Assembly: GCA_023247345.1 (NCBI GenBank)
Contig: JAHFGR010000087.1
Span: forward strand, 1 to 5,830
DNA: 5,830 nucleotides
Direction: 5' to 3'
Source of the DNA: Microcaldota archaeon
Lineage (GTDB): Archaea > Micrarchaeota > Micrarchaeia > Anstonellales > Bilamarchaeaceae
Under the pieces are notes generated by a model. The model worked only from the letters and a program-made list of their open reading frames with translations, was not told the DNA's origin and made no database searches. The position numbers and the translations under genes are program-made. Each line of letters begins with the position of its first letter. Within the stretch, counting starts at the first letter, position 1. This document shows positions 4,935 through 5,830 of the stretch, piece by piece.

Positions 4935-5830
4935 TATTCTCACCCGATAACCTATTTGCTAATTTATGAACAAAAGTTCTGAACCATCCGCCAGCAATGA
5001 ATTTACCTTTATTATAAACAGCGCCAGTAATTACCTCTCCGATACTTTCGAAATCTCCATTAAGATGAATGCTTCCGCCTCGCATCCACTCTCCAATATG
5101 ATTACCAGCATTACCATGAATTATAATCTTTCCACCGCTTCTTTTCTCATCAATTGTATAGTCGCCATCCATACTACTCCAATGATCTTCGGATTTTTTC
5201 ATACTGCTTATTCCAATATCATCTCCTGCGTTTCCATGCATAACTATTGTTCCGCCTTTCATGTCATGACCAACTAAATTGCCAGCGTTTCCTTCAATAA
5301 TTAGCGTTCCACTCGTCATCCTTAGACCTACCATATTTTCTGCGTTTCCCTTTACAATTATAGTTCCACCGTGCATTCCGAGCCCAACACATCTGCTTGC
5401 GTTTCCATGTATGATTATAAGTCCTTTTTTCATACTGTCTCCTACTGATGTGAAATCAATCGGTCCAACTAAACTTCCTTCTACTTCAATTGTTCCGCCT
5501 CTGTTCCAACTACCAACAGAACCATTTACATCTCCTTTTACAATAATTTTTCCGCCACGCGCATGACCACCTAAATTTTGATCTGAGTTGCCATTTATTA
5601 TAATTGTTCCTCTTCTCATATCGTTTCCTAAATATTCACCAATATCGCCAATCACGGTTATATTTTTCTTGTTTTTAAATCCTAAATGACTAATTTTAGC
5701 TTCAAGATGGGTAGTAACAATTTGATAATCTTCTTCCTTTCCTCTATTTATGAGCGCACTCAGGAAAATGCCTGCCTTATAAGAAAAATGTTCTTCTTCC
5801 TGAAATTCGGCTAAAGCAAAACTAAATTTT
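4924..5830 (-). CDS. P5: GXGXG/FwdC-like beta-solenoid protein (5' partial)
   Basis: The reading frame is open to the window edge, so the N-terminus and any tag are outside. The 301 visible residues begin KFSFALAEFQEEEHFSYKAGIFLSAL, the end of the helical domain, then THLEAKISHLGFKNKKNITVIGDIG, the entry to the solenoid. A GTG at 5655 is an internal valine (V of VIGDIG), not the start. About nine coils of 19 residues follow, the most regular in the locus (GGTIIVKGNAENMVGLRM, GGTIVMHGNAGDDIG). Most have GNA at one turn and VG-x-x-M at the next. A charged loop of about 23 residues (MKKSEDHWSS...) bulges out near 5140-5208. The cap is degenerate (GAVYNKGKFI) and is followed by an amphipathic tail (WFRTFVHKLANRLSG) found only here. 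It overlaps P4 by 11 bases and is probably co-transcribed with P4 and P3 from a promoter outside the window. Its enzymatic role is unknown. Confidence 0.88.
   Translation of the reverse strand, partial: KFSFALAEFQEEEHFSYKAGIFLSALINRGKEEDYQIVTTHLEAKISHLGFKNKKNITVIGDIGEYLGNDMRRGTIIINGNSDQNLGGHARGGKIIVKGDVNGSVGSWNRGGTIEVEGSLVGPIDFTSVGDSMKKGLIIIHGNASRCVGLGMHGGTIIVKGNAENMVGLRMTSGTLIIEGNAGNLVGHDMKGGTIVMHGNAGDDIGISSMKKSEDHWSSMDGDYTIDEKRSGGKIIIHGNAGNHIGEWMRGGSIHLNGDFESIGEVITGAVYNKGKFIAGGWFRTFVHKLANRLSGENNDS
4940..4945 (-). promoter_or_regulatory. Shine-Dalgarno site of P4
   Basis: GGGTGA on the minus strand, 5 bases before the ATG at 4934, within the coding end of P5. It contains the in-frame GTG at 4943, so the ATG is the better start. 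Confidence 0.55.
5026..5655 (-). repeat. 57-base coding repeats of the P5 solenoid
   Basis: Degenerate tandem units of about 57 bases, each encoding one 19-residue coil (GG-x-I-I-(V/I)-x-G-N-A-x-x-x-(V/I)-G-x-x-M-x). About nine are present, interrupted by extra residues near 5430-5470 and by the loop at 5140-5208. Such in-frame units allow coil gain and loss, consistent with the different solenoid lengths of P2, P3, P4 and P5. Confidence 0.75.

Noticed and set aside
5026..5655. Regularly repeated ~57-base units suggesting a CRISPR array or noncoding repeat
   Set aside because: The units are degenerate, in frame, and encode one 19-residue coil each; there are no identical repeats with unique spacers.
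5653..5655. GTG at 5655 as the start of P5
   Set aside because: The frame continues upstream to the window edge with clear family sequence (KFSFALAEFQ, KAGIFLSAL), so this is an internal valine.
881..5830. Formylmethanofuran dehydrogenase or glutamate synthase operon
   Set aside because: Only the solenoid resembles these enzymes; the helical domain, tag and cap are foreign to them, and no other subunits are present.

Overview
The window looks like AT-rich archaeal DNA, possibly from a small-genome DPANN-type lineage (inferred, low to moderate confidence). The plus-strand gene has a BRE/TATA-like element about 25 bases before its ATG and no ribosome binding site, which suggests a leaderless transcript. 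Genes inside the minus-strand clusters have purine-rich GGTGA/GAGGT Shine-Dalgarno sequences. The plus-strand protein is an archaeal-style AAA ATPase with a DUF4143-like C-terminus. No rRNA, tRNA, insertion sequence or CRISPR array is visible.

Layout, right to left along the minus strand. At 4924-5830 (5' end outside the window) lies a beta-solenoid protein (P5). It is followed by a frameshifted, shortened relative (P4, 4297-4934) and an intact relative (P3, 3423-4307). These three overlap by 11 bases at each junction. A convergent AAA ATPase (2178-3395, plus strand) separates them from a second minus-strand pair: a fourth solenoid protein (P2, 881-1966) and, overlapping it by four bases, a different kind of protein (P1, 15-884). 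Between the ATPase and P2 is a 211-base divergent promoter region. It holds two near-identical 16-bp palindromes in opposite orientation, each just upstream of a TATA-like box.

The genes form one system in two ways. First, P2 to P5 share a helical domain of about 70-80 residues, then 19-residue glycine-rich coils like the GXGXG/FwdC family, then a C-terminal G-x-(I/V/L)-YHKGKLI-type cap. Second, P1 has no solenoid but carries the same N-terminal motif as P2, P3 and P4 (PF-x-x-Y-(K/T)-(K/R)-E, then VR-x-x-D), starting about 20 residues from the start codon. This suggests a common docking or sorting tag on proteins with unrelated bodies.

The most interesting point is the 3' end of P1. Its last ~45 codons change abruptly to GC-rich DNA. 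In a 19-codon stretch, 12 codons end in C, none ends in A, and only 7 of 57 coding-strand bases are A. The protein ends in a PSNRLGVAL-type segment. This is what an adenine-mutagenised variable region of a diversity-generating retroelement (DGR) would look like. The template repeat and reverse transcriptase would be expected just beyond base 1, so this is a hypothesis the window cannot settle. If correct, the locus pairs a hypervariable protein with an array of tagged solenoid proteins, probably co-regulated with the ATPase through the mirrored palindromes.
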